Assembly: GCA_963556255.1 (NCBI GenBank)
Contig: OY744605.1
Span: 69,381,693-69,445,692 of the forward strand
From: Allolobophora icterica
Lineage: Eukaryota > Annelida > Clitellata > Crassiclitellata > Lumbricidae
Direction: 5' to 3'
DNA: 64,000 nucleotides
A program made the position numbers and the translations under genes. Of the stretch, positions 24,102 to 36,074 are shown piece by piece. Each line of letters begins with the position of its first letter. The stretch's first letter is position 1. The notes under the pieces are model-generated. The model was given only the letters and a program-made list of their open reading frames with translations, did no database searches and was not told the DNA's origin.

Positions 24102-25762
24102 TAGTCCCCGGAGTCAGTCGCTAAGGAGTTAGCGACTGACTTGATGAGTTAGCGACTGACTTAGCGACTCAGTCGACTAAGTCGCATGCTTATCGACTGA
24201 CTAAGTCGCTTAGACTTATCGACTGACTTAGCGACTTGCTATCGACTTATCAGGTAATCAGGTATGTCTATTGAACATACTTTATTACCTAACAATATGA
24301 TGCATTTTACTTCTTACTGTACTGACCATGCCATCATTTCCGATGGAACCCATATGGCCTCAATACGGGTCCAATGTGGACTATGTGGTTTGCTGACAGA
24401 GGACAGACTGATGACTGTGAAAATTAATGTCAATGTAAAATATGAAATTGAGCGCTTGATAAATCTATTGAAGCTTGGAGGATTTATAGTAGTACCCGAT
24501 CTTACGGCCAGCCAGTTGGCCGAATCTGCTGATGCGCGCCTCTTTCAGGCAGTAGCAGAGAACGAAAATCATATACTCCGTCACTTATTCCCAGTGTGAG
24601 AATTGTAGAAAAAGACTTGGGACTTTAGACTTTGATCCATGTAGAGTTGAATTTGTTAATCGTATTTTGCAAACTGATGTCAGCAAAATTTGTAAGTAGC
24701 AGATTTCAACCCTAACAGTTTTGGAAGTCAAACTCTAATCAAAATCAATTCCTTTTTTGAGAAAATTCAAAAATGCATACACGATACACCATGGAAATTT
24801 GGTCACTTTGTCACAGATTCAGAATAAAATAATGCTAAATCACACCAGCACAACTGAGGGAGTTGGAAATGACCCTCCTTGGGTGTGCAATGAAGACTTA
24901 ACAATGGGGTCACAAGAAAGAGTAGGGGGTTGAACCCCAGATTCCTCGACAATTCTCACCCTGCTTATTCCCCCTTCTTTGAAATCATCAACACCATCTT
25001 CGTAATACACTGCATAAATTCACTTTACCATGAAATACAACAACAGTTACTCAGGCCCGGCTCAAGACATTTGGCGGCCCTAGGCAAACCGGCAAACCGG
25101 CGGCCTTAGGCAAACCGGCGGCCCTGAGCAAACCGTCCGAAATTTTTAGATTTTCGTCATGGTAATTTCGATTTCGTCCATCTCTTTTGGAATTTCATCT
25201 TACAAAAAAGTTGATGACCTTTTTTAGTCATTCGCCTCACAAATGAATGTCGTGACATTTTTTTTTAGCAATTCACGGTTACACCTGCGCGAATTATTAC
25301 ACCAACACTATAAACCAACACTATAATACTTCCATCTAGCGAAGAATAATAATTAAATAATTTTTGAAAAATGGAAAATTGGCGGCCCCTAAAAATCGGC
25401 GGCCCTAGGCGGCTGCCTAGTTTGCCTAACGGACGAATCGGGCCTGCAGTTACTATATCGCCCGTATTCTCTATAAGAACTCTAACTAACAGAGCAAACT
25501 CTTTCTGTTGTAATGTACCAAATTGTGGCTTGTCAGCTTGTTTTCCTCAATACACGAATATTGCATTATACTGTATTGTAAGTGTTGCTTTGCTCCTGTC
25601 TTGCTGCTGATGCCTTCGTCAAATCGAAACTTGGAAACCGCGATTAAAACAACAGGCAAAATATTAGGTGAACAATTAAGTCGCTAGCAGTCGATAGCTT
25701 AGCGACTGGTTTCGACTTGAGGGCTTAGCGGCGGCGGCGGATGGCGGCGGCGCCGGGGACTA
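24102..25762. mobile_element. hAT-like element with TAGTCCCCGG termini (middle element of the nest)
   Basis: Left end TAGTCCCCGG and right end CCGGGGACTA are inverted repeats. A perfect 8-bp direct repeat (AACCTGAG) flanks it at 24094-24101 and 25763-25770. Near both ends lie clusters of the octamer AGTCGCTA/TAGCGACT (24115-24245 and 25680-25735), possible transposase-binding subterminal repeats. It contains the smaller element 25052-25446. The 111-codon plus-strand frame at 24264-24599 lies inside it; I do not recognise a domain in it. Confidence 0.85.
25052..25446. mobile_element. hAT-like MITE (inner element of the nest), 395 bp
   Basis: Termini CAGGCCCGG and TCGGGCCTG are inverted repeats. 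The flanks carry a perfect 8-bp direct repeat, CAGTTACT (25044-25051 and 25447-25454). It carries GGCGGCCCTAGGC-type subterminal text at both ends and the GTTGATGACC-T-run motif inside. It is the youngest layer of the three-level nest. Confidence 0.9.
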
Positions 25763-25898
25763 AACCTGAGAGCTCCAGGGCCACCCCTAAATATTGACCA
25801 ATTGTAAAGATTTTTTGCACTTAGTCTTTTATTCATAATTGGAATAGATTGGAAGGCTGCCAACAGAATATTTAGAACTTTCATTTTTAAGGGCCACC

Positions 25899-25902
<4 letters not shown>

Positions 25903-25934
<32 letters not shown>
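25903..25934. repeat. (TA)n microsatellite at a transposon edge
   Basis: TA array abutting the right end of the outer transposon. Confidence 0.95.
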
Positions 25935-25938
<4 letters not shown>

Positions 25939-26399
25939 CATAAATACTTTTTAAATTTTCTATATTACACCTTCAACTATATATATTTTGACAGGTTTTT
26001 GTACAGAGGTAACTATTATACATAGATATAAGCATTACATAACACAGGCTAACAATGGTTTTAAGTGGTTCAGAAGACGTGTAGTCTGTGTTAGAACCAC
26101 TGCACATTAACTTGGAACGCTTAATAGCCCAACTTTCATAACTTCTTCTTAAAAGCTGCTATAGTGTCCACTGAGACAGTACTATCATCCAACCCATTCC
26201 ACAGGTCTACAACTCTTGCACTGAAGAATTTCTGCCCTATAGTGTTCCTTTCGGCTTCTTAAATAATTTATACCTATGTCCCCGAGTTGCCTTGTTTGGT
26301 GCTAATTCAAAGAACCTGTCCCACTGCAGTGCTTCCTTTCCAGCGATAATTAGTATACATGCGGTTGTATATATATAGGCGCCCTGCAATCGCGATGGA

Positions 26400-27712
26400 A
26401 CTAATCTAATCTAATCTAATGAATTATATAGGCCATTAAAGTTCCTCAGGTAACTTCTACCCAATTTCTTGGGGTTTGCATTGATCAGCATCTAAATTGG
26501 TCCGAGCATATCAAAGTTGTATCTACAAAAATTGCAAAAAATATCGGGATACTAAATCGCCTAGCATTGTATGTACCACAAAAAACCCTAATAAACTTTT
26601 ATTATTCGCTATTATATCCTTAACTAGCATATTGTAGTATTGTCTGGGCAGTGCCGGCCTTAGGATATTTCTAGCCCCGTTGAGAATATACTGTACGGGC
26701 CCCCCATGACACATGTCAAATTGTTTTTCATTGCTAATAATTTTATTTTAGTAGATTACTAAGAAGTACAACAAGTTAAATTTAACTATACACGAGAATT
26801 CTGGGATATAGAGGAATCTGACTTTTACTTTATTGACAAAAGAGAAGATTTAATCGAGACCATAATATTATTATTAGGGTGTCTTGTTCGTGTTAATTTT
26901 CTGTGACATTTTCGGGCCCCCTAAGTTGCGGGCTCCGTGCGACCGCACGGTTCGCACGCCCCTAAGGCCGGCATTGGTCTGGGCTTCTAATTATGCCCAC
27001 AGACTGTACAAATTGACCATTCTACAAAAAAGAGCAATACGAGTGATAGCAAGGATAGCCCCTAAATCCCATACTAAACAACACTTCATCAAATTTTGTA
27101 TACTTGGAGTTGATCAGATTAATATTCTACAACTATGTGAATTTATGTATAAATATACACACAACAGTACTCATTACCTAGTATCTTTAAGGGTCATTTC
27201 AACTTATCTTCCGACACTCATGGATATCCTAGCAGACAAAGTGAATTCTACCGAGAGGTCTCTGCTCGCACCAATACCAGGAAATTTGCCATAAGAGCCT
27301 CTGGTCCATCGGCCTGGAACAATATTCCCTCAGAGATTCGACACTTGACGAATCTGTCTTCGTTTAAGAAAACTTTGAAAGCACATATACTGAATACTTA
27401 GTTAAATATGCCATGCTGCCCGAGTTACTGTCTTGTCAAATTTAGTTAAGCTTGCATCTAGTTAAGGTTATTTTGGATTTCACCAGCTGTGCATGTCTTT
27501 TTTTCTTCTCTACAGTGAAAAGAGGCTATAATATAACGTTTATATTATGAGAAAGCCATTTCGCTATTTGTTACTAATTCATTTATGTTACATGGGTAAC
27601 CCTACTTAGTGGGCATATATAGCCCTTTTGGGTTACCATTTGTCGCCAAAACTTCCATGCCTTTTTTTGTACGCTGATTTTTGTTGTTGTTTTTTTTTGT
27701 TACAATAAATTC

Positions 27713-27768
<56 letters not shown>
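26400..27768 (+). pseudogene. LINE, 3' part of the reverse transcriptase ORF, interrupted by a MITE
   Basis: The plus-strand reading starts near 26446 with STQFLGVCIDQHLNWSEHI, the motif found after the RT palm in CR1/jockey-like non-LTR elements. It continues through AYCSIVW, is broken by the MITE at 26649-26976, and resumes as ASNYAHRLYKLTILQKRAIR. The ORF closes near 27403 after GPSAWNNIPSEIR in a shifted frame. A polyadenylation signal (AATAAA near 27705) and a (TTGA)n tail to 27768 follow. An early stop and a frameshift show that the copy is dead. Confidence 0.85.
26649..26976. mobile_element. MITE of the CAGTGCCGGCC family inside a LINE, 328 bp
   Basis: Ends CAGTGCCGGCCTTAGG and CCTAAGGCCGGCATTG. 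The flanks carry a perfect 7-bp duplication, GTCTGGG, made from the LINE codons for the VW motif. Internal text (CAAATTGTTTTTCA) matches the shorter copy at 12049-12191. Confidence 0.9.

Positions 27769-27769
<1 letters not shown>
27712..27769. repeat. (TTGA)n LINE tail
   Basis: Tandem TTGA units directly after the LINE polyadenylation signal. Confidence 0.9.
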
Positions 27770-28283
27770 AGAGCGCCGTTATCACAATGCCCATGACATC
27801 GATCAATTGTCGCAATCAAAAGCATGGTCTACTGGAGCAGCCAGGTTGAAATGTACGACAGATCATGGAAACGAGAAGCCAAGCGTATACGTATGCGATG
27901 GGTTGGCAAGTTGAAAGAGAAGAGACTAAATTTAGACATATATAGGTGAGACCAAAGAATTGGCAGATGAAGAATTTGGCAGTATAGTGGTGATGATGAA
28001 TCGAGTCATACAGACACCTTCGTGATCTTGCAGGTGCACGAAGCTTACACGCATGTGCAGGTCTATTTGCGTGAGTCTCGGAGAATACCTGCGCTCACCT
28101 GAACAGGTAATTAATTAGCTAAAGGTTTATTATTGATGCTCGCCTGTGCCTATAATAGACCGGCTCAGGTAAACGATGCCAGGAATAAAACGACGCCAAG
28201 AATAATGACAGAGAAAACCTATCACAGTTTCAGCGGACAAAATCTTCGTGTTGTATGGACGATCTTATGGAATCCCTCCCCTC
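27770..28283. other. No gene recognised
   Basis: Short open frames without recognisable content; starts with LINE-tail-like GAGCGCCGTTATCAC text. Confidence 0.4.
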
Positions 28284-28378
28284 CTTCTACAAGAATGCAC
28301 CCAATAATATATATATACATATATATATACATATATATAATATATATATATATATTATTGGGTGCATTCTTGTAGAAG
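28284..28378. repeat. Perfect-arm palindrome around a TA core
   Basis: The left arm CTTCTACAAGAATGCACCCA and its exact complement at the right end (28359-28378) enclose a core of TA and ACAT repeats. The whole could fold into one long hairpin or cruciform of about 95 bp. No flanking duplication is evident. Confidence 0.85.
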
Positions 28379-29099
28379 TGGCTGTTTGGGTATATATTAC
28401 ATGAGGGCCTACATATGTATTATATTTGTAGTAGCCAGTTTTTTCAGATCAATGATGCCACTGAAACTCTGGACTTCTTTATGGCGGTAATGAAAACGAA
28501 GCTTAATGTGCCGTATACGATAGAAGGCCGGCCTGCGTTGAATCCGATGTAGACCTACGCTCGGTTCCTGGTGTGCCATCGATCCACTTTGCCACTTGTT
28601 ATAAAGGCGCTGTAGAAGTTATGATTATAAGCTCGATGTAAACTTGTAACAGGCACAATGTGTGGTTATATGTAGGAATGATTATCGTCGTTATCATCAT
28701 TATCGCAATCATCAACAGCGACATTATCCTCGTCACCATTCATCATTGTCGTGATTACTAATATCACTCCCTCTACTGTCATTACTGTGATATTAGTAAA
28801 TATCAATCTCTACACTCTCATTACTGCTTCCACTTTAATATCAATCCCTATACTCTCATTACTGCTTCCACTTTAATACTACTAGCTAACAACCCCCATT
28901 AATGCTCATACCACTCCAACTCCCATGATAAAAACAGCAACAACAACTTGAATACTTATAGGCGTAACTTTGTATTCTGACGGTGGTGTCTGGTCACCAT
29001 TGCTTTTGAAAGTGGTAGTGACAATCACCACCAGTTTTTGGCCTGTGCTGAAATATTTTTTGTGACATGACAACGTTATATTGGTTTGAAGTAAGTTGA
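28379..29099. other. No gene recognised
   Basis: Includes a trinucleotide-leaning tract (ATC/ATT, near 28680-28900) with local near-repeats such as ACTCTCATTACTGCTTCCAC at 28813 and 28852. No gene seen. Confidence 0.45.
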
Positions 29100-29452
29100 A
29101 GTTACGACAGTTAACGGCGGTGTGTTCTGGTAATTATAATTAGTAACTTCTATTGCGCCGGTGTCTAATGCACAAGGCATCAACCGATGGCATACAAAAA
29201 CCAAGCCGCAATCAGATCAATATCCAGAAGATCAGTCTGTAAGACAGATAAGCAGTCTATGGTGGACAAGCAATTTGAAAGAGTTGTTTTAAGTTGAGAA
29301 CGAAATGACACATGCGACTGAGTAGAGCGCACAGGCAGAGGCGTGTTCCAAGAAGTAGGTCCAGCAACCGGAAACCCTCTTTCACCAAGAACAGTTCTTG
29401 ATTTAGATATGACCACACAAAGATTATTGGTCACCACCACTTTGTGGGGCAA
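29100..29452 (-). pseudogene. LINE 3' end (RT C-terminal fragment)
   Basis: The minus-strand frame reads SRTVLGERGFPVAGPTSWNT and LPVRSTQSHVSFRSQLKTTL, the C-terminal block of non-LTR retrotransposon ORFs. The tail text GACACCGGCGCAATAGAAG follows; a piece of the same tail lies at 30849-30875. 5'-truncated copy. Confidence 0.7.
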
Positions 29453-29534
29453 AGCTATGCCCCTGCTACTCTTACTATACTACCGTGCACTACTATACCA
29501 CAACAATTACTACTATTTCTACAATTACTATTAA

Positions 29535-30102
29535 CACTAAGTTGAGGTGCTCGCAATATTTGGAGTACGGGGAAAGTGGTGGATAGGTGTGGCAAAATGT
29601 TATAGTACCATCCATTCCCTAAGTTTTCTGGCATAATTGCTTTATATGCCCTAAATCTGCCATTGTTGCTACCTGACAATTAGGCCTATACCTAACTTGT
29701 CTTTACGATCTGTATATCGTCTCAGTTTATAAGTCAGTGCTTTGGGTCGTTAACTGTTTTTAAAGAAGTCCATCATCAGTGCACGTTTGATTGCTCGCAT
29801 TCTCTGGCTTCATCTGCTTCGACAAGCCTCGACTTGAATCGTCAACCACCCGCGGAAAGTCTTTGACGCACCTGCAGCAGTTGGCATGCAGGTAGCACCG
29901 TCGGTGACCGTAGCGACATAGCAATAGTCGAGTCGCAGAAACAACAAAATAACAGCAGGCTGTCGTCTGAATGCAACAACAGACGAATACATCACTGGCA
30001 GTCAGTTATCGTCGGGATCCAGAAAACGATGAAAAACAATAAATTGTTTACAACTTGCCCGTAATCTGCGTGCATATATCATTCTATCATTCTATTGTGC
30101 CC
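29535..30102. other. No gene recognised
   Basis: Short open frames without domains. Confidence 0.4.
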
Positions 30103-30848
30103 GTGTAGGAGGCTGGATACACTCCCGGACAGAGACTCCTGGGATTGTTTTTATCCTAGAATATAATGACTGGAGATTTAATCGATACTATACGACAAAA
30201 CACTCCAACCTGCGAATAGACACTACGGGAGTGTTTTCCTGTGATATTGGACCAATGAGTGGTGGAGTTTGTTCTTCCTATAGGACAAATTGAAATGATG
30301 TAGTTTTAGGTAGGAGTATCTTCTATGTAGGACCAATTAACTGGTAGAGTATACTGACGCCGCTTGACATCACATTTACCGAGTTTATTCTTGTTTTGAA
30401 TTCACATCTACAGCAGCTTGATAATTTAGGCCTATGTAGCACACTATTAGACGTATTATAAAAACAATAAACTCCCCATTCAATCTGTCCTAGGAAGAAT
30501 CAACTCCCCATTCAATTTATCCTAGGAAGAATCAACTCCACCAGTCATTAAAAACAATAAACTCCCCATTCAATCTGTCCTAGGAAGAATCAACGCCCCC
30601 ATTCAATTTATCCTAGGAAGAATCAACTCCACCAGTCATCAAAAACTATAAACTCCCCATTCAATCTGTCCTAGGAAGAATCAACTCCACTGGGGTTTCT
30701 AATAACCAAAAGGAGTATTTTAGTCCTAGTAACAAAACATTCCGCCGGTCAATTAGTCCTATTAAGAATTAACTCCGCCAGTCAATATATCCTGGGATAA
30801 ATAGACTCGTGGAGTGTTTAAAGGAAGAGTCTATTCAGCCTACTACAC
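30103..30848. mobile_element. Foldback-type MITE with internal tandem repeats
   Basis: The ends GTGTAGGAGGCTGGATACAC and the imperfect complement at 30823-30848 are inverted repeats (about 20 of 26 positions). Inside, a motif of the type GTCCTAGGAAGAATCAACTCC is repeated about five times in one orientation (30480-30690). It appears at least twice in the opposite orientation on the left (30265-30345). A larger unit of about 90 bp is repeated two and a half times. It is inserted in LINE-tail text similar to 29150-29180. No coding capacity. Confidence 0.65.
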
Positions 30849-31233
30849 CGGCGTCTAATGCACAAGATACATTCTTCCTTCAAACTCAACTGCACTGTCC
30901 ATTACAGTTCATTATTATTTTTTATGCCCCGAGGTGCAAATTATTATTATTATTTTATCATTATCCTCATTATTATTATTAAAAATTTCGCAAATGTTTT
31001 CATTCATTGTGTTATCATTATCCGGTAATAGTAAAATCAGGATTCTGGTTCCCCATCGTGCCTAGGCACGCGATAGCATTGAACCTCTGGATTGTGATGG
31101 ATATTTTTTGTAACAGGAAGGTTTCTCGAGGATCTTCCGTTATTCTTGTCAACCGTCGTCCTGGTTCTTTCATAAACGCCGAGTCTTCCTGGTCCCTGGG
31201 AATTTATTAAATTTATAAATTATAAATTTATAA

Positions 31234-31236
<3 letters not shown>

Positions 31237-31313
<77 letters not shown>
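31237..31313. repeat. (ATT)n microsatellite
   Basis: About 25 tandem ATT units. Confidence 0.97.
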
Positions 31314-31315
<2 letters not shown>

Positions 31316-32699
31316 ACCTAACGATACTAATGTGTTCATGTCAGATAAATCCATTGATGTGCTGGTTAATAGAACTAATGCCGAATTAAGGCTTGTAGAA
31401 TGGTAAAGCAAACAAACTGTCGTTAAATCTTACGACGACGAGTTTCACATTGTTTCGTTCACGAAGGAAAACTGTTCCAAATTAAACTTATATATTCCTT
31501 ATCGGTTTACCTATTGGCGCCATTGCATGTTATTGTCTGGGAATGTATTTTGTTACATGGTGATCAATAAAACAATCTGAATAATTATTATCATCATCGT
31601 CGTTGTCATCGTCAGTTTAATCATCATCATTAATACCAACGTCAACAACAACAACAACAATTATATTGCGATCAACACCATCACGACTTCCAAAAGATAT
31701 TTAAAAGGCGCCATGCCTGTTTTGTCATAATTAGGCCTATCATCGTCGATACAATAAGCAGCAGTTATAATATTATGTCAAAACAACCGATATAACAATC
31801 AAGCCAGCATGTAGTTGCAACCAACAAAGCAATATAGTTATAATGACCAAAGCATCAAGCATACGAGTCAAAAGGTGAGATGTATACGACATGTAGCAGG
31901 TATTGTAGTCGGTGAGTCCATTGATCCGCCCTATTCAGACACATCACAGAACATTCGTCAAATCCATGCGACGCAGCGGCCGCCTCTCTCCACAGATAAA
32001 CACATCCGCAACAATGGATGTATAGGAACATTGGACTTCAATTTGCCGTTGGCGGCTTCCCTCATCAATAATTCATCACCACGCCCTTTTATGCGCATCA
32101 ATAAACACGACATATAGGGTATACATAGGGACGTGACTGTCTGTGAAGTTCCTGGGGGATCGTTGAACGGTTGAAGTATAACAGAGGAAAACTAACATAC
32201 TGAACGAATCTCTCTCTGACGTTAGTAACGTCACTTGCAATTGTAATAGCAGTCACGAATTTGCATAGCGCCTCAGCGAGAGGCTTCACTGAGAGGCACT
32301 CTTCAATTAACACAAAACCATCTTAGTTATCAGGCGCTTACGGATTTGTTTACACTCTACAGTCAGAGACTGTAACACGCAGTGCTGTGTTTAGCTTACA
32401 TTTATTAAAAATTACTGTTCAGTCATGCCCAAGTCATAGTAGCCTAGTGCAAATGGACGGGCGAGTGGGGGCCACTGCCATCATGCAAGAGTTCTTTTGC
32501 TCAAATCTTTATCCTAGCTACAGTAAGTCAATAATTTAAGAACGGCAACAATGACCAAGCATCAAAATGGAAACAGTTATGCAGCATTTAGGCCCTACAG
32601 TGCAATAAACATGACGTTTGTGAGTTGCGACATCTAAAGTCTACTCGCAACTACCACAGTTGTTGTCGATGCAAGCGGAGTTTGTGGACACTCATATCT
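31314..32699. other. No gene recognised
   Basis: Contains a short ATC/AAC trinucleotide tract near 31585-31685. The short open frames have no recognisable domains. Confidence 0.45.
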
Positions 32700-33560
32700 C
32701 GCCTCGGCTGCATTGACACCAACGTTATACGGAATCTTGCAAACATGCATTGAGTTGTGTAGACGGAACTACTACCCGTTTTGTGACTCTATATATAGGA
32801 CAGAATTTGGCCTTGTCGTTGTCTTTCACAGCTGCTACCGCTACTGCAGAATCACGCTCTCCTCTTGCTCGACTTCATTAGCGTTCTGGACGTTCGTTGA
32901 GTTTTCTTCTTTGCAGCTTCTTCCGTCTCAAATTGCCTTTTGTAGGGCAAACTTTTTAAGACTTCTGCGTGCTATACGGTCTATACCTTGCATTTTCTCT
33001 TGTCAGAGCTTGAAAATTTGGTTACATTCAGGCCCACTAGCTGACCAAAGTTGGTCCTCGCAGTGGGACTAACGGAAGACAGGGTGACACTGGATTCATC
33101 TACTTTGAAGATATTCTCCTATGGTAGGAGTTGTTTCTCGCTGTTGTCGAGCATGATTTTTTGCAATTCATCGAAGAACATATCGACTTTGGGTCTGTTC
33201 ACTCCGATGCTTTCTGCATTGAAGTCGGATCTTCTACCCATACGGATAACTGACGATGGCTTTTAAGGAATCCAGCAAGCCAGTCTTTCCGTGCGGCTTT
33301 CCCACTGTCGTAAAATCGGTGCTCAATTCCATTAGTTTCGCAATAACTAACACTAGTTCTCTGACGACCTTCCTGATCATCAGTTAAATGGTTGGTCGAC
33401 CGGCAGAACACTTCATCACAGCTGCACCGTCCACGCAAGCTCTTTTCACAGTCCTGAAGAGTTTGGCGTGGAATTCGAAGCTGTTTAGCGACCGCTTTCT
33501 TTGGACGCGCTTCAACAAGCACAGCCTTTACTGCTAACCTGATGGCATCGTTCGACCATT
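32700..33560 (-). pseudogene. Decayed pogo/Tigger-like transposase
   Basis: The minus-strand reading from about 33545 gives KAVAKQLRIPRQTLQD (a Psq-type helix-turn-helix), then GIEHRFYDSGKAARKDWLAG. Near 33120 it gives ENIFKVDESSVTL, where the Asp is the expected first catalytic residue of the DDE domain. The order fits the pogo/jerky family of cut-and-paste transposases. Stops and frameshifts break it in several places, so it is a relic. Confidence 0.75.
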
Positions 33561-33743
33561 GGGCATATCGGGACTGGCTCAGTTACCTCACCCAGTCATT
33601 CATTTTACATGTGCAAATACTCGTGCGCTTTAACTATGCAACGAATGCTGCCAGAATTAAGAAGGCTATTAAAACGTTGCCAATTAAAGCAAGACAGAAT
33701 GGTAATTTCGGCACTGTCCAAGGGCAAATTTCGGCACTGCCAG

Positions 33744-33993
33744 AATTAGATAAGAGTTGAATGCCGAAATTACCTCATAGGTAAGCATTATTCTGACGGT
33801 AGGCCTACATAGGAAAATAATCGGATCCTATACACTTTAATATCGCTCAGGGTTCTGCAGTGCAATAGTTATCTGTGGAGAAATTAGATAAGAGTTGAAT
33901 GCCGAAATTACCTCATAGGTAAGCATTATTCTGACCGTAGGCCTACATATTATCGCTCAGGGTTCTGCAGTGCAATAGTTATCTGTGGAGAAA
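33744..33993. repeat. Tandem duplication, period 138, with a 29-bp indel
   Basis: Text starting AATTAGATAAGAGTTGAATG at 33744 is repeated from 33882 almost unchanged. The second copy lacks 29 bp between the TAGGCCTACATA and TATCGCTCAGG blocks. Confidence 0.9.
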
Positions 33994-33999
33994 AACCAC

Positions 34000-36067
34000 T
34001 GCATTTATTTATAGGAACGATACACATTTTTAGCAACGATGTCTCTGAATTGAAATACAGTTAACAAAATGCATCAAAACGAAAATGACTCGCCAAGCGT
34101 GCTAAAAATACGCTTCTTACAAGGTTTCATAACTTTTCCTATATTACAGCGTCCAGAGTCGAGACCAGCGACGTCTCACCATACAGGTTTATTGCTGCAC
34201 GCTATTTTCTCGGGGGTGCCGGAGTTACCTCCATGCCGAAATTACCCCACTTTACCCTATAGCACAAAATACATCAATTTACAAAACTATATTCTTACTT
34301 TAGATTTAAGATCGGGTAGAGCAAAAGTTTGTCCACTTCGTCACGAGAACGCTTAATTGTCCTCCCCAAAACGAGGCAAGAGCTGATGAAATTGAAGCCA
34401 GATCAGTTCGCGTAGCCGACCAGGCTACCAACCTGTTTAATCTTATTATTTGTCTAATGAAATTTCAATCAACAGCTATTGAACTCCTATTGACTTCCAG
34501 AGCTTTGATGTATACGCCACTGAAATAAACTCCAGACTTTGGCAATAGATAACTAAATATTGTCTTTCCCGGAACAATTCCATCGTCAAATATGCTCAAC
34601 GCGGATCTTTTACATCGTCTCATCTTTCCACTCCAGATCACCAGCAGCGGGAGCAAAACGTTGCCGACCTCCCTCAACGAACATTCCGGATGCGGCCGTT
34701 GCCCTGGCGTGTGCGTCTCAGCTGGTCACCCGATTATAGACGGTATGTTCGGCCGCTCTGTACGAAGACGGCGGCGCATACAGATGCCCAAAAGCATATA
34801 ACTAGGTGAATAAAAGTCGACTAATGTCATTTAGCGAGGCGCCGTGTATGTCAAGACATCGTCTCATCGTCGAAACACGACCGGGGTTCTATAAACCTTA
34901 TCTCGGGCACACATATCCGCACTGCGTAGATAAACCCACGTCGTGTTACCTCATTTACATCTATTATCGCTCACTGTGTCCGGTCAGCCCGTGCTAGAAG
35001 AAGAACTCTGACCCGGCTGGGAGCCGCGTCTTCCCCGAATATTTAAATACGGCCGCGCAACTGAAGTGGAAAGTCTCCACTGCGGGAATCCTACGCCATT
35101 AGGCGATATTCGAAGCGGAATGAGTCGCGTTCCATCGGATGCCACGTCACGCCTTCCATATTAGCAAAGACTATACTAAACATTGGGAGGGTTAGATGCA
35201 TATCGGCCGTCTAGCGTCTGCTGGACGCCCAGTGCACCAATCAAGCAGATGTGTCTAAAAGCTATGCTATGTATTGTCGCGTAATGTATAGCTGATAGGC
35301 CGGCACAATCATTCCCGGAAAGGTTTTTAATAGACGTTTTTCTTTGTATACCTTACATTGATATTAACACGAATTAATATTTAGTTATTTACTAAATCCG
35401 TCTGTGGGCCCCGGCCTATGTGTCAGCTACTTGAAACTGTTGATATTGATTTTACTCGTGATCCTATGCACTCAACTGAGGAATGTCGTCCCGGCCTGAT
35501 GTATACGCCAAAAAATTTCAGTTGCACTTTCGAGGAGTTCCTCAAGTGCGCTTTATGAAAGTCCATATACATACATGCATACAGTCGTGAATTCCAGGAG
35601 AGGGAAGGGCCTAATCTTGCCCCTGTGTGCCCATGTCTGGAATACAAGTGAAAAGCTTGATACGAACTAGCTTGGATATCGATTTGGCTAAATACAGTCC
35701 AGTAAACAGCAGACAAATTTGGTAAATAAATAAAAGTGTGCAATTTGGAAGGATATAGAAAACAAGATTATTGGAGTGAGAAGAAGTGACAAAGATTTAA
35801 TGGACGAGTAGAAACTAACAGAAGAAATTATGAAGAAGTCAACCGAAAACAACTGCTAAGACTGAATGAACGACTGACTGCATAACAGACTGGAACGAAT
35901 GGATTAAATCTTACACTTTTATCAAAGAAATTGTATCCGTCGTGAGTAGCCTAATTCGGGTGTTTTAGGCTAGCCTGAGTTAGCCTCTAGTGCAGTTGTA
36001 GACATGGTAATACTGGTGCCTCGTAGTCTATTTTTCCCAAAAGCTGCGTGCTCTTTCCGCCGGACTT
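34000..36067. other. No gene recognised
   Basis: Host flank to the left of the Polinton. Short open frames only; I see no domain, splice pair or transposon end that I can support. Confidence 0.45.
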
Positions 36068-36074
36068 TAGCGCA
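36068..36074 (+). repeat. Polinton target-site duplication, left (TAGCGCA)
   Basis: The heptamer TAGCGCA lies directly outside the left terminal repeat and recurs directly outside the right one at 54980-54986. Polintons usually make 6-bp duplications. A 6-bp duplication with one base of chance match at the junction is equally possible, because the last or first base cannot be assigned. Confidence 0.85.

Larger units (their letters stand above)
22084..25903. mobile_element. DNA transposon with AGGGTGGCCC termini (outer element of a nest)
   Basis: The left terminus reads ATTAGGGTGGCCCTTA and the right is its exact complement. Imperfect inverted similarity runs on for about 150 bp, including a shared internal GGTGGCCCT-GAGCTCT block. 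Both sides are (TA)n, so target duplication length cannot be read. Inside lie a broken transposase-like ORF on the minus strand (about 22900-23817) and a second transposon, 24102-25762. I do not recognise the superfamily from the termini. Confidence 0.8.

Noticed and set aside
24264..24599. 111-codon frame inside the middle nested element
   Set aside because: No recognisable domain and no splice or promoter context; left as unassigned transposon sequence.
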